NCBI RefSeq assembly: GCF_028288465.1
Contig: NZ_JAQBNR010000073.1
Coordinates: forward strand, 1-64,000
Direction of reading: 5' to 3'
From: Ferruginibacter sp.
GTDB lineage: Bacteria; Bacteroidota; Bacteroidia; Chitinophagales; Chitinophagaceae
Length of the DNA: 64,000 nt
A program made the translations under genes and the position numbers. The notes below the pieces were generated by a model. The model was not told where the DNA came from and made no database searches. It saw only the letters and a list, made by a program, of their open reading frames with translations. Positions 35,813-45,352 of the stretch are shown piece by piece; position 1 is the stretch's first letter, and every line of letters starts with the position of its first letter.

Positions 35813-37975
35813 CTACAACCTGATTTTGAGGCCGCCGTTTGCAACAAAACCTTCCAGGGGCGCATAGCTATCTTTAAAAACCGGATTGGTAAGTGTACCA
35901 TTGAAAATGCTTTCAAATTTTGTTTGCCTTACGTCTCCAAAGTTTTCAAAATTGATGAAAAGAGAAAATGGCTTCCATAATTTTTCAACAACCAATCCAG
36001 TAAGCCAGTAATCCCTCCCGGTGGTACCATCACTTAACTTTTGTTTGCTGAAATAATAGAACTCTGAACCAAACTTCCATTTATCTTCGATTTCATACAC
36101 CAAAGCCCCATTAAATCGGTGTTTGGGCGTAAGCCGGTTTTCCGTTATTGTACTATTATTATAAATTTTAGCATTGGTATAAGTGTACCCCAGGTACAAT
36201 GCCAGATCCTGGTAGCCCAGCCGGATATTTGTTTCGGCTCCCCTGGATACAATTTGCCCCGGAATATTTTGCAGCTGGGAGAAGCCACCAGCAACAGTTT
36301 CGATAAATAAGGGGTTTTTCAGGAGGGTATAAAAGAAAAATTGGTTGAGACTAAAGGATATTTTTTGAAAGGATGTTTTGTAATTAAGATCCCAGTTTGC
36401 GCCAACGCTTTTTTCCAGTTTATTAATAGCAGCATTAACCGGCATCACATTTTTGTACAACAACTTTTCGCTTTCCTCTGTAAAAATAGTAGGCGTTTTA
36501 TAACCCAGCCCTCCACCAATGCGGCTTGTTAACTGAGGTGTAATAGTAAATAATGCAGAAATCCTTGGTAATAAAACAGCCCCATAATCATTTACATAAT
36601 CTCCTCTTAAGCCTGTTTCTACAATAAGCCAACTGTAAGTATTCCAGGTATTTTGAATAAAAATACCCAGCGTAGTTTGATTGTAATTTCTAAGAATTCC
36701 GGGTGTTGTTTGGTTTTCTTTAAAATGATCTGTTAATACATTTAATCCAGCTACCCAATCGCTTGCCTTCCGCTTGTTTACAAAGGTGGCTTCTGTGAAA
36801 CTGCTGTATTGAGTACCGTTAAACGAATAGTCCCTGCTGTTAATGATACGGTTAAAGTAACCGGCACTATTCTTTAATTTAAAACTGCTTTTATCGTTGA
36901 ACTGGTGATCTAAAGTAAACTGAGTTGACAAACGTTTTGTTTTATTGCGCTCAAAGTAACTGTGCGTGCTGTCGCCCCTGCCTTCAATCAATTGCATATC
37001 TCCACCCAAACGATTTTCAAATGTGGTATTAACGCCAAAGTTGAATTTGGTTTTATCGGTGAAGTAAAAAAATAATTTAGGGTTAAGGGTATAGCGTTCA
37101 AATTTAGGAATGGCGGAAAAAGAGATGTTGGCCGGGTCATAAGCCATATTGGTGTTCCTTGAAACAAAAAATGTTACTCCTGCTTTTTTAAAACGTTGTC
37201 CATAAAAACTGTTTATATCCAGTCCGCCTGCGGATGTTGCATTGAAGTGGAAATTCAGTTCCATTTTATCTGCCGGTACTTTAGTAATCAGGTTGATTAG
37301 TCCCGCAATTGCCCCACCTCCATAGAGCGTAGAAGAAGAACCTTTGATTATTTCCACCTGTCGTAAATCCAAAGGAGGCGTTTGCAGCAATCCCAATCCG
37401 CCTGCCGCGCCTGAAAAGACAGGAAATCCGTCTTTAAGGATTTGCGTATAGCGGCCATCCATGCCCTGGATGCGAATGCCCGCATTGCCCGTTGTGGGGG
37501 AGGTTTGCTGTGTCTGTATGCCCGTGCTTTCTGCCAGTAACATTCTGATATCACCCGGCCGCATGGTGGCTTCTTCATGCACTTCTTCCTCTGCAATAAA
37601 TTCTACCCTTGTAGGCGTATTCCTGATGCTTCTGTTGGAACGGGTTGAATTTACGGTTACTTCCTCCAGTTCCCCCGGTAATGGTTCAAGAAAAATTTGA
37701 ATAATACCGGGAGCTTTTACTGGAAAAACAAACTCCATCTCCAGCTCCTTATAACCAATGCTGCTTATTACAACTTCCCATGTTCCATCCGGTACGTTAT
37801 TGAATTGCATTTTACCCGTGCTATCTGAAATACCTGCCAGCTTTAATTTTTTAAATGTAATAGTAACGCCCGCTAATGTCTCCTGTTTCCCTTCAGTTCT
37901 GATAACAGCCATCAATGAATTTTGCGCTTTGGAAAAGAAAGGTAATAGTAACAATGCTATGATTAGTTTTTTCAC
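35813..37975 (-). CDS. TonB-dependent receptor with carboxypeptidase-like domain
   Basis: 720 residues with a signal peptide ending SKAQ. Residues ~22-105 form a CarboxypepD_reg-like domain (LAGVTITFKKLKLAGISDSTGKMQF, VVISSIGYKELEMEF). Then the plug (RVEFIAEEEVHEEATMRPGDI, GIRIQGMDGRYTQILKDGFPV, VEIIKGSSSTLYGGGAIAGLI) and a beta-barrel to ...GGLKIRL. The ligand is not identifiable. Its start lies 75 bases after a small membrane protein gene on the same strand, suggesting a two-gene unit. Confidence 0.9.
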   Translation of the reverse strand: MKKLIIALLLLPFFSKAQNSLMAVIRTEGKQETLAGVTITFKKLKLAGISDSTGKMQFNNVPDGTWEVVISSIGYKELEMEFVFPVKAPGIIQIFLEPLPGELEEVTVNSTRSNRSIRNTPTRVEFIAEEEVHEEATMRPGDIRMLLAESTGIQTQQTSPTTGNAGIRIQGMDGRYTQILKDGFPVFSGAAGGLGLLQTPPLDLRQVEIIKGSSSTLYGGGAIAGLINLITKVPADKMELNFHFNATSAGGLDINSFYGQRFKKAGVTFFVSRNTNMAYDPANISFSAIPKFERYTLNPKLFFYFTDKTKFNFGVNTTFENRLGGDMQLIEGRGDSTHSYFERNKTKRLSTQFTLDHQFNDKSSFKLKNSAGYFNRIINSRDYSFNGTQYSSFTEATFVNKRKASDWVAGLNVLTDHFKENQTTPGILRNYNQTTLGIFIQNTWNTYSWLIVETGLRGDYVNDYGAVLLPRISALFTITPQLTSRIGGGLGYKTPTIFTEESEKLLYKNVMPVNAAINKLEKSVGANWDLNYKTSFQKISFSLNQFFFYTLLKNPLFIETVAGGFSQLQNIPGQIVSRGAETNIRLGYQDLALYLGYTYTNAKIYNNSTITENRLTPKHRFNGALVYEIEDKWKFGSEFYYFSKQKLSDGTTGRDYWLTGLVVEKLWKPFSLFINFENFGDVRQTKFESIFNGTLTNPVFKDSYAPLEGFVANGGLKIRL

Positions 37976-38050
37976 TTAAAATTTGATTTGCAATTAAATA
38001 ATATAAGATTCGACTTTCAATGAGGAATATCGCAAGAAATAACGCAGGCA

Positions 38051-38563
38051 TCAAATTCTTAAACTATGTATAATCAGGTACTTATTTAGTCGAGAAGTTG
38101 AAGTTATGATGGAGGGATGAAGATTGCTTTGAAACGCAGGATATTCTTCAGTTAAATGGGTATGTTTTGAGCAACATATACTTTGCTCATTTTCACTTTT
38201 TGTTATTTTTTTTACAACGGGCGCCGGAAGTTGCGCTCTGTCGGTACCGATATCAGAGATAGTAGCTACTTGTTGGCTGGTCCATTCAAAAGATGACAGG
38301 AGAAATAATACACCAACAATGATAATAAGCGTCTGTTTTACATACCGCTGTTTAAATACAGCAGCCATACTAAAAAACCCATGTTCAAATTGGTAGAACC
38401 TTTCTACAATTTCAAGAAAAAAAATAAACAGGGACGACAAGATATTGCCTTTAGATTTTCCATTGGGTAAAATGATTTGCTTTATTATCCTGTAACCAAA
38501 AAGGAATATATCAAGAACAAGGGCCCATACTTTACTACTTATTTGTTTTATTTCAGACCCCAT
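38051..38563 (-). CDS. membrane protein with His/Cys tail, function unknown
   Basis: 170 residues. Two to three hydrophobic segments (ILSSLFIFFLEIVERFY, TLIIIVGVLFLLSSFEW) then a soluble tail with ICCSKHTHLTEEY. The CCSKHTH cluster is suggestive of metal binding. It lies upstream of the TonB receptor on the same strand. No family is recognised. Confidence 0.55.
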   Translation of the reverse strand: MGSEIKQISSKVWALVLDIFLFGYRIIKQIILPNGKSKGNILSSLFIFFLEIVERFYQFEHGFFSMAAVFKQRYVKQTLIIIVGVLFLLSSFEWTSQQVATISDIGTDRAQLPAPVVKKITKSENEQSICCSKHTHLTEEYPAFQSNLHPSIITSTSRLNKYLIIHSLRI

Positions 38564-38870
38564 AACTACAAGCGGTAAAAATAATTGTTTTAAATTAAAT
38601 GCAAAATTTGGTTTAGCCGACTGGCTGTTACAGCTGTTGCATTGCGAGTAATTTCTCCCATAAACTGGGATAAAGAAAGTTTTGTTTTAATGAGTAATAT
38701 TTTCTGCTGATCCGTGAAATTTAATTTACTCTTCAGCAGCATTTTTAATTTTCACTAAAAGAGTGCAACAAAGCTTATTTTTCCGCATTGCGTCATTTTT
38801 TTCCCGAATGTAAAACATCTCTTCGCCCACATGTTTCACTTTTGCCGTCAATATAAACAGCAATACTATC
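38564..38870. other. intergenic, possible promoter of second receptor
   Basis: Divergent gap between the small membrane gene and the FecA-like receptor. A CACTTTTG near 38,837-38,844 resembles a -7 box without a clear -33 element. Nothing else. Confidence 0.35.
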
Positions 38871-41048
38871 ATGCATAAAATTGTTACAGCGCTATTTGCT
38901 ACACTATGTTTTAGAGCGGTAATTGCTCAACAGGTTAAAATATCAGACAGTGCCAAAATTTTAAAAGAAGTCATCCTGACCGGATATAAAACTGTAAACG
39001 GTGTTGGGCATTTTTTGGAATCCAAAGACGGTATCATCTATGCCGGAAAGAAAAATGAAGTGATACTTGTTGACAGCCTGGATGCGAATAAGGCGGTTAA
39101 CAATACCCGGCAAATACTGGGTCGGATACCGGGTTTGAATATCGTTGAAACTGAAAGCGGCGGTTTTACGGCCAATGGAATTGCTACAAGAGGGTTGAAT
39201 CCGATACAGAGTATTGAAATGAATACCCGTCAAAACGGCTATAACATCAGCGCCGATATTTTCGGGTACAACGAAGCCTATTACATTCCTCCAATGGAAG
39301 GAGTAAGTCGTATTGAAATGGTAAGAGGCGCATCCTCTTTACAATTCGGTTCTCAATTTGGCGGGCTGGTAAACTATGTGACAAAAGATGCACCGGTAAA
39401 CAAACCATTTGAATTTACCACGTCACAAACTGTTGGAAGTTTCGGGTTGTTTAACTCTTTCAATTCAATTGGTGGCAATTATAAAAAGATAAGCTATTAC
39501 GGGTTTCTCCAATACCGCTATATTGACGGCTACCGGCCCAACAGCAGGCAGTGGCAGCTGTCAGGTTTTGGTAAGTTTCAATATAAACCATCATCCAAAA
39601 CCAATGTGGGTGTTGAGTACTCCGTACTTCGTAATAAAATAAAAATGCCTGGTGGTTTAACAGACAGTATGTTTGAAGCCAATCCAAAAGCATCCACCCG
39701 GGCAAGAAACTGGCTAAAGAGCCCATGGAATGTAGTAACTGCGTATGCAAACTTTACACCGTCTGTTAATACAACGATAAGCATAAAAACAACTTATCTT
39801 TTCAGTAACCGTTCGCTTGTGTGGCGGAATGAAGATGGTGGTCCGGAAGCATTTGATGAGATAGATCCGGCCACGGGTACTTATGTTCCGCGGGAAGTTG
39901 GCAGAGAGGACATGCACAACTCAACAACTGAACTGCGTTTTTCAAATATCTATTCGTTGGGAAAACAAAAATCGACCATTGGAGGTGGTATCAGGTATAG
40001 CTACGCATGGTTCAAACGGCAAGGAGGTGGTGAAGGAACAACCAACAGTGATTTTGATTTATCCATTGCAGGCAATTGGGGATATGATTTAGATTTCACA
40101 ACTACTAACATAGCTCCATTTGTTGAAAATATTTTCAGAATCGGAGACAAGTTTACAATTACTCCGGGATTTAGATTCGAATATCTAAAAAGTACAGCAA
40201 AAGGATATAAAATTGTAGATAACGCAAAGCAAACACCAGATGAAAACCGCACGAGAACTTTCCCTCTTTTCGGCACCGGGTTAGAATTTAAGCCAACTCA
40301 TAACACCAGTATCTATGGTAATTTCAGCCAGGCATACCGGCCCATTGATTATAGCCAGTTGGAGCCATTTGGTATCACATCCAGAATAGACCCCAATTTA
40401 AAAGATGCTTACGGGTTCAATGCTGATGTAGGTTACAGGGGAACTGTCAAAAACTTTCTAAACTTTGATATAGGTGGCTTTTACATGGGGTACAATAACC
40501 GCACTGGTGTATTGGTTAAAACAGATACGGTAACGGGGACTAATTACTCCATTAGAAAAAATATTGCCAACAGCGTTCATAAGGGTATTGAAAGTTATGT
40601 TGAGTTTAATTTGCTAAAGTACCTGAATACAAAATCGAAATATGGCTTGAGTATCTTTAATTCGTTTGCTTACATTAATGCAAAATATACAACCGGAGAA
40701 TTTAAGGGAAACAGGGTTGAAGCTGCAGCCAAAACCATCAACAGAGTTGGTTTAATATTCAGCGATAAATATTTTTCTACAACCTTTCAGGTCAACTACG
40801 TGGGAGATGCGTATGGCGATGCCTCGAACATAAAAACAAGTCAGGACCCGATAGCAGGATATATACCGGCATATACTGTTCTTGATTTAAGCGCCACCTA
40901 CAAGTATAAAAATTATGCACTAAAGATTGGGTCTAATAATTTAACTGACAAAGCATATTTCACCCGCAGGACAGATGAGTATCCCGGTCCGGGAATTATT
41001 CCTTCTATTGGAAGGAGCTTTTATGTGGGTATCAGTGCTAAGTTTTAG
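38871..41048 (+). CDS. TonB-dependent receptor, FecA-like
   Basis: 725 residues, signal peptide ending VIAQ, no CarboxypepD domain. Plug blocks: LGRIPGLNIVETESGGFTANG, IATRGLNPIQSIEMN, GYNEAYYIPPMEGVSRIEMVRGASSLQFGSQFGGLVNYV; the IATRGL and MEGVSRIE arrangement is like FecA-type ferric-citrate receptors. The barrel ends in ...RSFYVGISAKF with a terminal Phe. Substrate cannot be stated; the adjacent metal-transport genes point to metal or metallophore uptake. Confidence 0.88.
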   Translation: MHKIVTALFATLCFRAVIAQQVKISDSAKILKEVILTGYKTVNGVGHFLESKDGIIYAGKKNEVILVDSLDANKAVNNTRQILGRIPGLNIVETESGGFTANGIATRGLNPIQSIEMNTRQNGYNISADIFGYNEAYYIPPMEGVSRIEMVRGASSLQFGSQFGGLVNYVTKDAPVNKPFEFTTSQTVGSFGLFNSFNSIGGNYKKISYYGFLQYRYIDGYRPNSRQWQLSGFGKFQYKPSSKTNVGVEYSVLRNKIKMPGGLTDSMFEANPKASTRARNWLKSPWNVVTAYANFTPSVNTTISIKTTYLFSNRSLVWRNEDGGPEAFDEIDPATGTYVPREVGREDMHNSTTELRFSNIYSLGKQKSTIGGGIRYSYAWFKRQGGGEGTTNSDFDLSIAGNWGYDLDFTTTNIAPFVENIFRIGDKFTITPGFRFEYLKSTAKGYKIVDNAKQTPDENRTRTFPLFGTGLEFKPTHNTSIYGNFSQAYRPIDYSQLEPFGITSRIDPNLKDAYGFNADVGYRGTVKNFLNFDIGGFYMGYNNRTGVLVKTDTVTGTNYSIRKNIANSVHKGIESYVEFNLLKYLNTKSKYGLSIFNSFAYINAKYTTGEFKGNRVEAAAKTINRVGLIFSDKYFSTTFQVNYVGDAYGDASNIKTSQDPIAGYIPAYTVLDLSATYKYKNYALKIGSNNLTDKAYFTRRTDEYPGPGIIPSIGRSFYVGISAKF

Positions 41049-41092
41049 CTAGGAAAAGTGGTGATATTAGTGCAGGCATACTCTTTTCAGCC

Positions 41093-41308
41093 CTAAGAAC
41101 AACAAGAGTTATTCATCTGTATGGGCGGGCACTTTATAGTACCATAAGTGCAAAATACACAACAATCTCCTTCTTTAGGTTTTAGTGTTGTTTCGCAATT
41201 GGTACATTTATAAAAGTATTGACATGCATACGTTGGCATTGTTTCCTCTTTTTGAAAACCGCAGTGAGGGCAGGTAATGATTGATTGCAATAAGATTGTT
41301 TTTTCCAT
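41093..41308 (-). CDS. GDCC-motif Cys-rich small protein
   Basis: 71 residues: CPHCGFQKEETMP, YKCTNCETTLKPKEGDCCVFCTYGTIKCPPIQ, then CCS. Eight or more Cys in pairs. The GDCCVFC block is the hallmark of a small family found next to MerT-type transporters; zinc-ribbon-like binding of a thiophilic metal is likely. Four bases separate it from the merTP gene ahead, so it is the same transcription unit. Confidence 0.85.
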   Translation of the reverse strand: MEKTILLQSIITCPHCGFQKEETMPTYACQYFYKCTNCETTLKPKEGDCCVFCTYGTIKCPPIQMNNSCCS

Positions 41309-41311
41309 TTG

Positions 41312-42004
41312 TTATTTCTTTTTTTCGCAGCATGATTCCGACGAATCGTTACATGATTTTTCTTTTTCGTTTTTATCACCAAGGATATTTATATAGTCAT
41401 AGCCCTTTACTTTATAGCCTGTTTTACTGATTGCCGCTTCAATAGTTTTTACGTTAACTTTAGATTTATCGAAAGTGACCAGGCTGCTATGGTTGGCATA
41501 AGAAGTTTGATAGCCTAACACGCCATTTACTTTAGCTATTTCATTGTTTACTTCCGCTTCACAACTTTCGCAACTTATACCTTGTATGGTAAACTTTACC
41601 TGTTGCCTGTTATCAACTAATGCGGCTGTTGTTAATTGCAGTTTGGGTTTGGGGTAAAATATTTTTGCATACAGAGGAAAAGTCATCATCAGCAAAGCAA
41701 AACCAGTTACAATAGCTAAAAAGCTTTTTGATTGAAGGAATAAAGCCTTCTTTGTTGTATCACAATTGCAATCGATATCGTTTGTTGCAACTTGTCTTAA
41801 TTTGAGATACCAGGCAAAGGCTAATACAGCAATTGATAGTCCTATCAGATAAGGTCTTGCATTTTCTATCCACGAAAAGTTTGCAGCAATGCTGCTACTC
41901 CCGGCAAGTAGTGCAATAGCAGGAGTTATACAGCATAGTGAAGCTGCAATTGCTGACAGAACGCCAGCACCAGTAAATGTGCCAGATGATTTTAAACTTA
42001 TCAT
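41312..42004 (-). CDS. MerTP-like metal transporter with HMA domain
   Basis: 230 residues. N-terminal MerT-like helices: LSAIAASLCCITPAIALLAGSS carries the CC pair that passes Hg(II) in MerT, then IGLSIAVLAFAWYL and FLAIVTGFALLMMTFPLYA. A C-terminal HMA domain starts VKFTIQGISCESCEAEVN (CxxC) and ends near TGYKVKGYDY, as in fused MerT-MerP. A Cys-rich tail (KSCNDSSESCCEKKK) follows. Mercury is the family substrate; other soft metals are possible. No mercuric reductase is present in the window. Confidence 0.88.
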   Translation of the reverse strand: MISLKSSGTFTGAGVLSAIAASLCCITPAIALLAGSSSIAANFSWIENARPYLIGLSIAVLAFAWYLKLRQVATNDIDCNCDTTKKALFLQSKSFLAIVTGFALLMMTFPLYAKIFYPKPKLQLTTAALVDNRQQVKFTIQGISCESCEAEVNNEIAKVNGVLGYQTSYANHSSLVTFDKSKVNVKTIEAAISKTGYKVKGYDYINILGDKNEKEKSCNDSSESCCEKKK

Positions 42005-42378
42005 GCTGTTTCCAGTTTTAGCGTTTGTGCCTTAATATGCCTAAAGAAAGGCTTTAATATTTCATGTTTTCATTAGCAAGAGAATAATAAATTGTCTGGC
42101 CTTTTTTCCCGGTTGCAACTATGTTTCCATCTTTCAACTTTCATAGGTGTTGCGATACCGCGGGAATACTCATACCCAATATATCAGCAAGATCGCAGGG
42201 GCATAATTCTTTTTCTTCTTCCAAGTAAATAAATAATCTTCAGCCTGACTTCATTGCCGGCTAGAGCGAGTACAGCAGATAAATTACCAAAGGACTTTTT
42301 AGCAGCTTTCAGCTTTATTTTACAATCCTTTATTTGTTCATAGTCTGCAAATTGCTTGATGCAGGTGTTATTTTCCAT
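42001..42378 (-). pseudogene. ArsR-family regulator, pseudogene
   Basis: From ATG 42378 (MENNTCIKQFADYEQI) the frame gives LAGNEVRLKIIYLL, the ArsR recognition start, then runs to an early stop at ~42184. The correct frame after a one-base G insertion (~42,220) reads EEEKELCPCDLADILGMSIPAVSQHL, then an in-frame TGA, then KLKDGNIVATGKKGQTIYYSLANENMKY, and after a one-base loss KPFFRHIKAQTLKLETA with a TGA that overlaps the merTP ATG. Three lesions, so inactive. The ATGA overlap shows it was the first gene of the merTP operon. Confidence 0.85.
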
Positions 42379-43055
42379 GACATGAAGGTATGGGAAAGAA
42401 TTATTTAAGCAAATACTTAAATGTAACCGGAAATTTTTTTCAGTAGCCGGCCTTCTGTATCCAATAGACGCCACCATTACAATTGCAGATAATATTTAGA
42501 AGAATATGAATAACAAATAATTTATTATTCAGGTTGCTTGAAACAAACAAAGAACTAAGGCAGGCAAGCATTCCAACATCTTTTTTGTAGCCTTATTTAT
42601 AAGTATATCCGAATGACTGAAAAGTGAAATTTTTAATTTACCTACGACCTGTGGCTATAATCTTCCCCATGTACAATGGGTGCATGATAACCTGCCTGAA
42701 ACTTTTCAAAATGAAGAATCAATTAAAAATGTCTTCCAATTCCTAATGTTGCAAAAACTCAGCTTAGACAGCTTACATCCCATAGTTGTAAACTTTTGTA
42801 GCCGGGCTTTTTTGTCTTTGTAGCACCTAAAGAGCACGAATATAACTATTTTCTAATTTCCACAATCCTTTAGGATTGGCGACCAGGTTCGAGATAATCC
42901 ATCAGGAGATTATGCACAACTTTAGACTAATTTCATAAGTAAATAAATCTTATTCCTGTTTGCTTTGAGACAGGTAGAACCATGCGATCACATTGAATAT
43001 CGAAATAGGAATTATCGTTCTCAATAGTCTTTAGTATCACTGTGAAAAGCAAAAA
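42379..43055. other. intergenic, no gene seen
   Basis: 677 bases between the dead regulator and the response regulator. No frame or motif with support. Confidence 0.4.
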
Positions 43056-43478
43056 TTATAATGGTTGAGGCAATTGTGCATTACTCCAATAAGCAACTAT
43101 GGTGGCAATTTGATGCTTTAAGTCTTCATAACTATTGGGCTTTGTAAAATAACCTTGTATAGATCTTGAGTATGCGTCAACAATTGTTTGTGGATCGAAA
43201 GAGGTTGAAAGAAATATGTATGGAATGCACCTAAGCCTTAGTTCGTCACTGGAATGCACTTTGTCGCGCAATTCGAAACCTGACATTTTAGGCATGTTAA
43301 TATCGGAAATTATAAGAAAAAAAATTTCTTTAGATGCGTTAAAAAATTCCAATGCTGCTTTTGCTTCTGAAAAGAGAATCAATCGATTTGGGATATTGAG
43401 TTCGCTAAAAACCGTCTGCAAAAAATCTTGGTCATCAGGGTCATCTTCAATAATAACGATTGGTCCGTTCTTGTTCAT
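43056..43478 (-). CDS. stand-alone response regulator (CheY-like)
   Basis: ~140 residues from ATG 43478 (MNKNGPIVIIEDDPDDQDF); the longer frame to 43565 is a leader. Receiver with the acidic pair EDD, phospho-acceptor Asp in IISDINMPKMSG, the Thr/Ser step at FLSTSFD and the Lys in FTKPNSYEDL. No output domain. This layout, with DDPDDQD, is common in regulators served by orphan kinases; partner unknown. Confidence 0.9.
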   Translation of the reverse strand: MNKNGPIVIIEDDPDDQDFLQTVFSELNIPNRLILFSEAKAALEFFNASKEIFFLIISDINMPKMSGFELRDKVHSSDELRLRCIPYIFLSTSFDPQTIVDAYSRSIQGYFTKPNSYEDLKHQIATIVAYWSNAQLPQPL

Positions 43479-44108
43479 CTTTTCCAGGAGGTTAGGGTTA
43501 AAGGTGAATATATTTGAGTAAAAAAAATGTTTTTCTTTTAACTTTATTTTCATAATAGCAACCATGAGTGCTTATTTAAAACCATTATTAATGACAGTAA
43601 CTCATGGAGCCAGTGCTTTCTAAACGAATCTTTTGATAATAGTTTAAAATTGATTTATAAGAAACTAAAATCGTTTGAATCCTTCGTCCTGAAAACTGAC
43701 GGATAGAAATCTACGACTACTAAATATTCTGAGTAAGAGGGTTTATGATTTAATGATTACACGTTAGATCGCTGGTTATTCGTACTTAGCCTGCTGGAAA
43801 ATTCCTGTGTTAAAACTTGAAAGTTTTTTTAAGCATTATAATACTCCCAGACCAAAAGGCTAAGTTTCGTAACAGATTAGTAACTATTATAACCATTCCC
43901 CACTTGCCTGATGTAACTCCATCAAAATTGGTTCATACCGATTCCGGGCAATTTTCAAATTCTATTCGTGTCATTTTCAGATTCTTCAGGGAGGTTGTCC
44001 TACCTCGTTTACCCATTATCACACCTCTTTTGGAAAAGTATTTGCAACTAATTTACTGACGACTTCTTTGAAGTGAAATTGATTTGTGAACAAGAAAAAT
44101 TAAGTGTC
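43479..44108. other. intergenic at left border of tra region
   Basis: No supported gene in this 630-base gap between the response regulator and the first tra-region gene. No integrase, relaxase or repeat was recognised here. Confidence 0.4.
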
Positions 44109-44573
44109 ATGCTAAGTTCAATTACCTGGGGGCAGTATCTAAGCAGTATTGCTCTCCTTTTACTTTTCTATTACGGTTTTGTTGCCTTTCGGTATTTTAA
44201 GTGGGAAATACTTGGAGTCATAGGTATCAAAAAGATCGATGGCAGTTCAGTTGCCATACCCTCGATGGCCGAATTTAAATCTTCGATGGAAGGTGAAAGC
44301 CACGAAAGCTATCTTCCCAAACCTGCAACAGATATTGATATTTCCCCGCTGGTGCAATCTTTCACAGATGAAATAACAGCGTACATACGGGAAGCTGAAA
44401 GAAACATCAGTAAAGATGAATTATTGTATTCAATTAAACTAGTAGCTATGAAATATCCAGCGCTTAAAAACGCAGATTGCAACGATGAAATGCGTCAGTT
44501 CATCATCTGGGAAGCAAACAATAAATATCCAAATATCATGCAGTCAAATGATGCGCTGCATCTTTGGCAATGA
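44109..44573 (+). CDS. tra-operon membrane protein, unknown
   Basis: 154 residues from ATG 44109 (MLSSITWGQYLSSIALLLLFYYGFVAFRYFKW); an upstream ATG at 44073 is also possible. One N-terminal membrane helix, then a polar domain (ATDIDISPLVQSFTDEITAYI, AEFKSSMEG). It is the first gene of the conjugation block. Such proteins commonly precede TraE in Bacteroidota elements; the family is not named here. Confidence 0.65.
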   Translation: MLSSITWGQYLSSIALLLLFYYGFVAFRYFKWEILGVIGIKKIDGSSVAIPSMAEFKSSMEGESHESYLPKPATDIDISPLVQSFTDEITAYIREAERNISKDELLYSIKLVAMKYPALKNADCNDEMRQFIIWEANNKYPNIMQSNDALHLWQ

Positions 44574-44673
44574 TCTGAAAACTATGCTTCATTGTGCGGT
44601 GTGGATGGGTTAGTAAGTGAGTTTTGGCACAATGGAGCATTCTTTTAAATCTTCATAATTTAAAATAGAGCGT

Positions 44674-45006
44674 ATGAAATGTGTGAGAGAAAAAAACAAA
44701 ACCAGGCGACAACTGCTGAGTTTGGGAGTAACCGGCATATTGATGCTGATGTCATTTTGTGCAATTGCACAGGACGGTAACGCTGGCATTAACGAAGCCA
44801 ATACCAAAGTGCGAAGCTATTTCGCTTCAGGGACCAATTTGATGTATGCGGTTGGTGCTATTGTCGGGCTAATTGGGGCGGTTAAGGTTTACCAAAAGTG
44901 GAACAGTGGTGATCATGACACCGGAAAAGTTGCTGCTGCCTGGTTTGGCAGTTGCGTCTTTTTGGTAATTGTTGCAACGGTTATCCGGTCATTTTTTGGC
45001 GTGTAA
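44674..45006 (+). CDS. traE: TraE (DUF4134) conjugation pilin-like protein
   Basis: 110 residues, signal peptide ending AIAQ, then GNAGINEANTKVRSYFASGTNLMYAVGAIVGLIGAVKVYQKW and a second helix, the DUF4134 layout. In Bacteroides conjugative elements TraE is a small membrane protein resembling VirB2 pilin. The GNAGI start and the two helices are complete. Confidence 0.88.
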   Translation: MKCVREKNKTRRQLLSLGVTGILMLMSFCAIAQDGNAGINEANTKVRSYFASGTNLMYAVGAIVGLIGAVKVYQKWNSGDHDTGKVAAAWFGSCVFLVIVATVIRSFFGV

Positions 45007-45016
45007 AAAAATTATT

Positions 45017-45352
45017 ATGAGCAACAGTGTCTATCAAATCAACAAGGGCATCAACAAGTCCATCGAATTTAAAGGGCTGAAAGCGCAATACATTTGGTAC
45101 CTCGGCGGTGGGCTTGTTGTGTTGCTCATTTTTTTTGCAATCATCTATATTATTGGACTGAATATTTTCTTTTGCCTGGCCCTCATTGTAAGCCTGGCAA
45201 CTGGCCTGTTTATGTATGTATATAAACTAAGCCGAACTTATGGCGAACATGGTTTAATGAAGAAAGTGGCAAAGAAAGCTGTTCCGAACGTCATTAAAAG
45301 CTATTCTATTAATCTTTTCAAAAAGCAATTGCACCGTGAAAAATCTTTTTGA
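45017..45352 (+). CDS. traF: TraF (DUF4133) membrane protein
   Basis: 111 residues from ATG 45017 (MSNSVYQINKGINKSIEFKGLKAQY); the longer frame from 44969 overlaps traE. Two helices (YLGGGLVVLLIFFAIIYIIG and CLALIVSLATGLFMYVYK) then a basic tail. VirB3-like role inferred from the order TraE-TraF-TraG ATPase. Confidence 0.88.
   Translation: MSNSVYQINKGINKSIEFKGLKAQYIWYLGGGLVVLLIFFAIIYIIGLNIFFCLALIVSLATGLFMYVYKLSRTYGEHGLMKKVAKKAVPNVIKSYSINLFKKQLHREKSF

Noticed and set aside
43479..44108. Search for relaxase, coupling protein or integrase left of traE
   Set aside because: No frame of suitable length or motif was found; only the small membrane gene at 44109.
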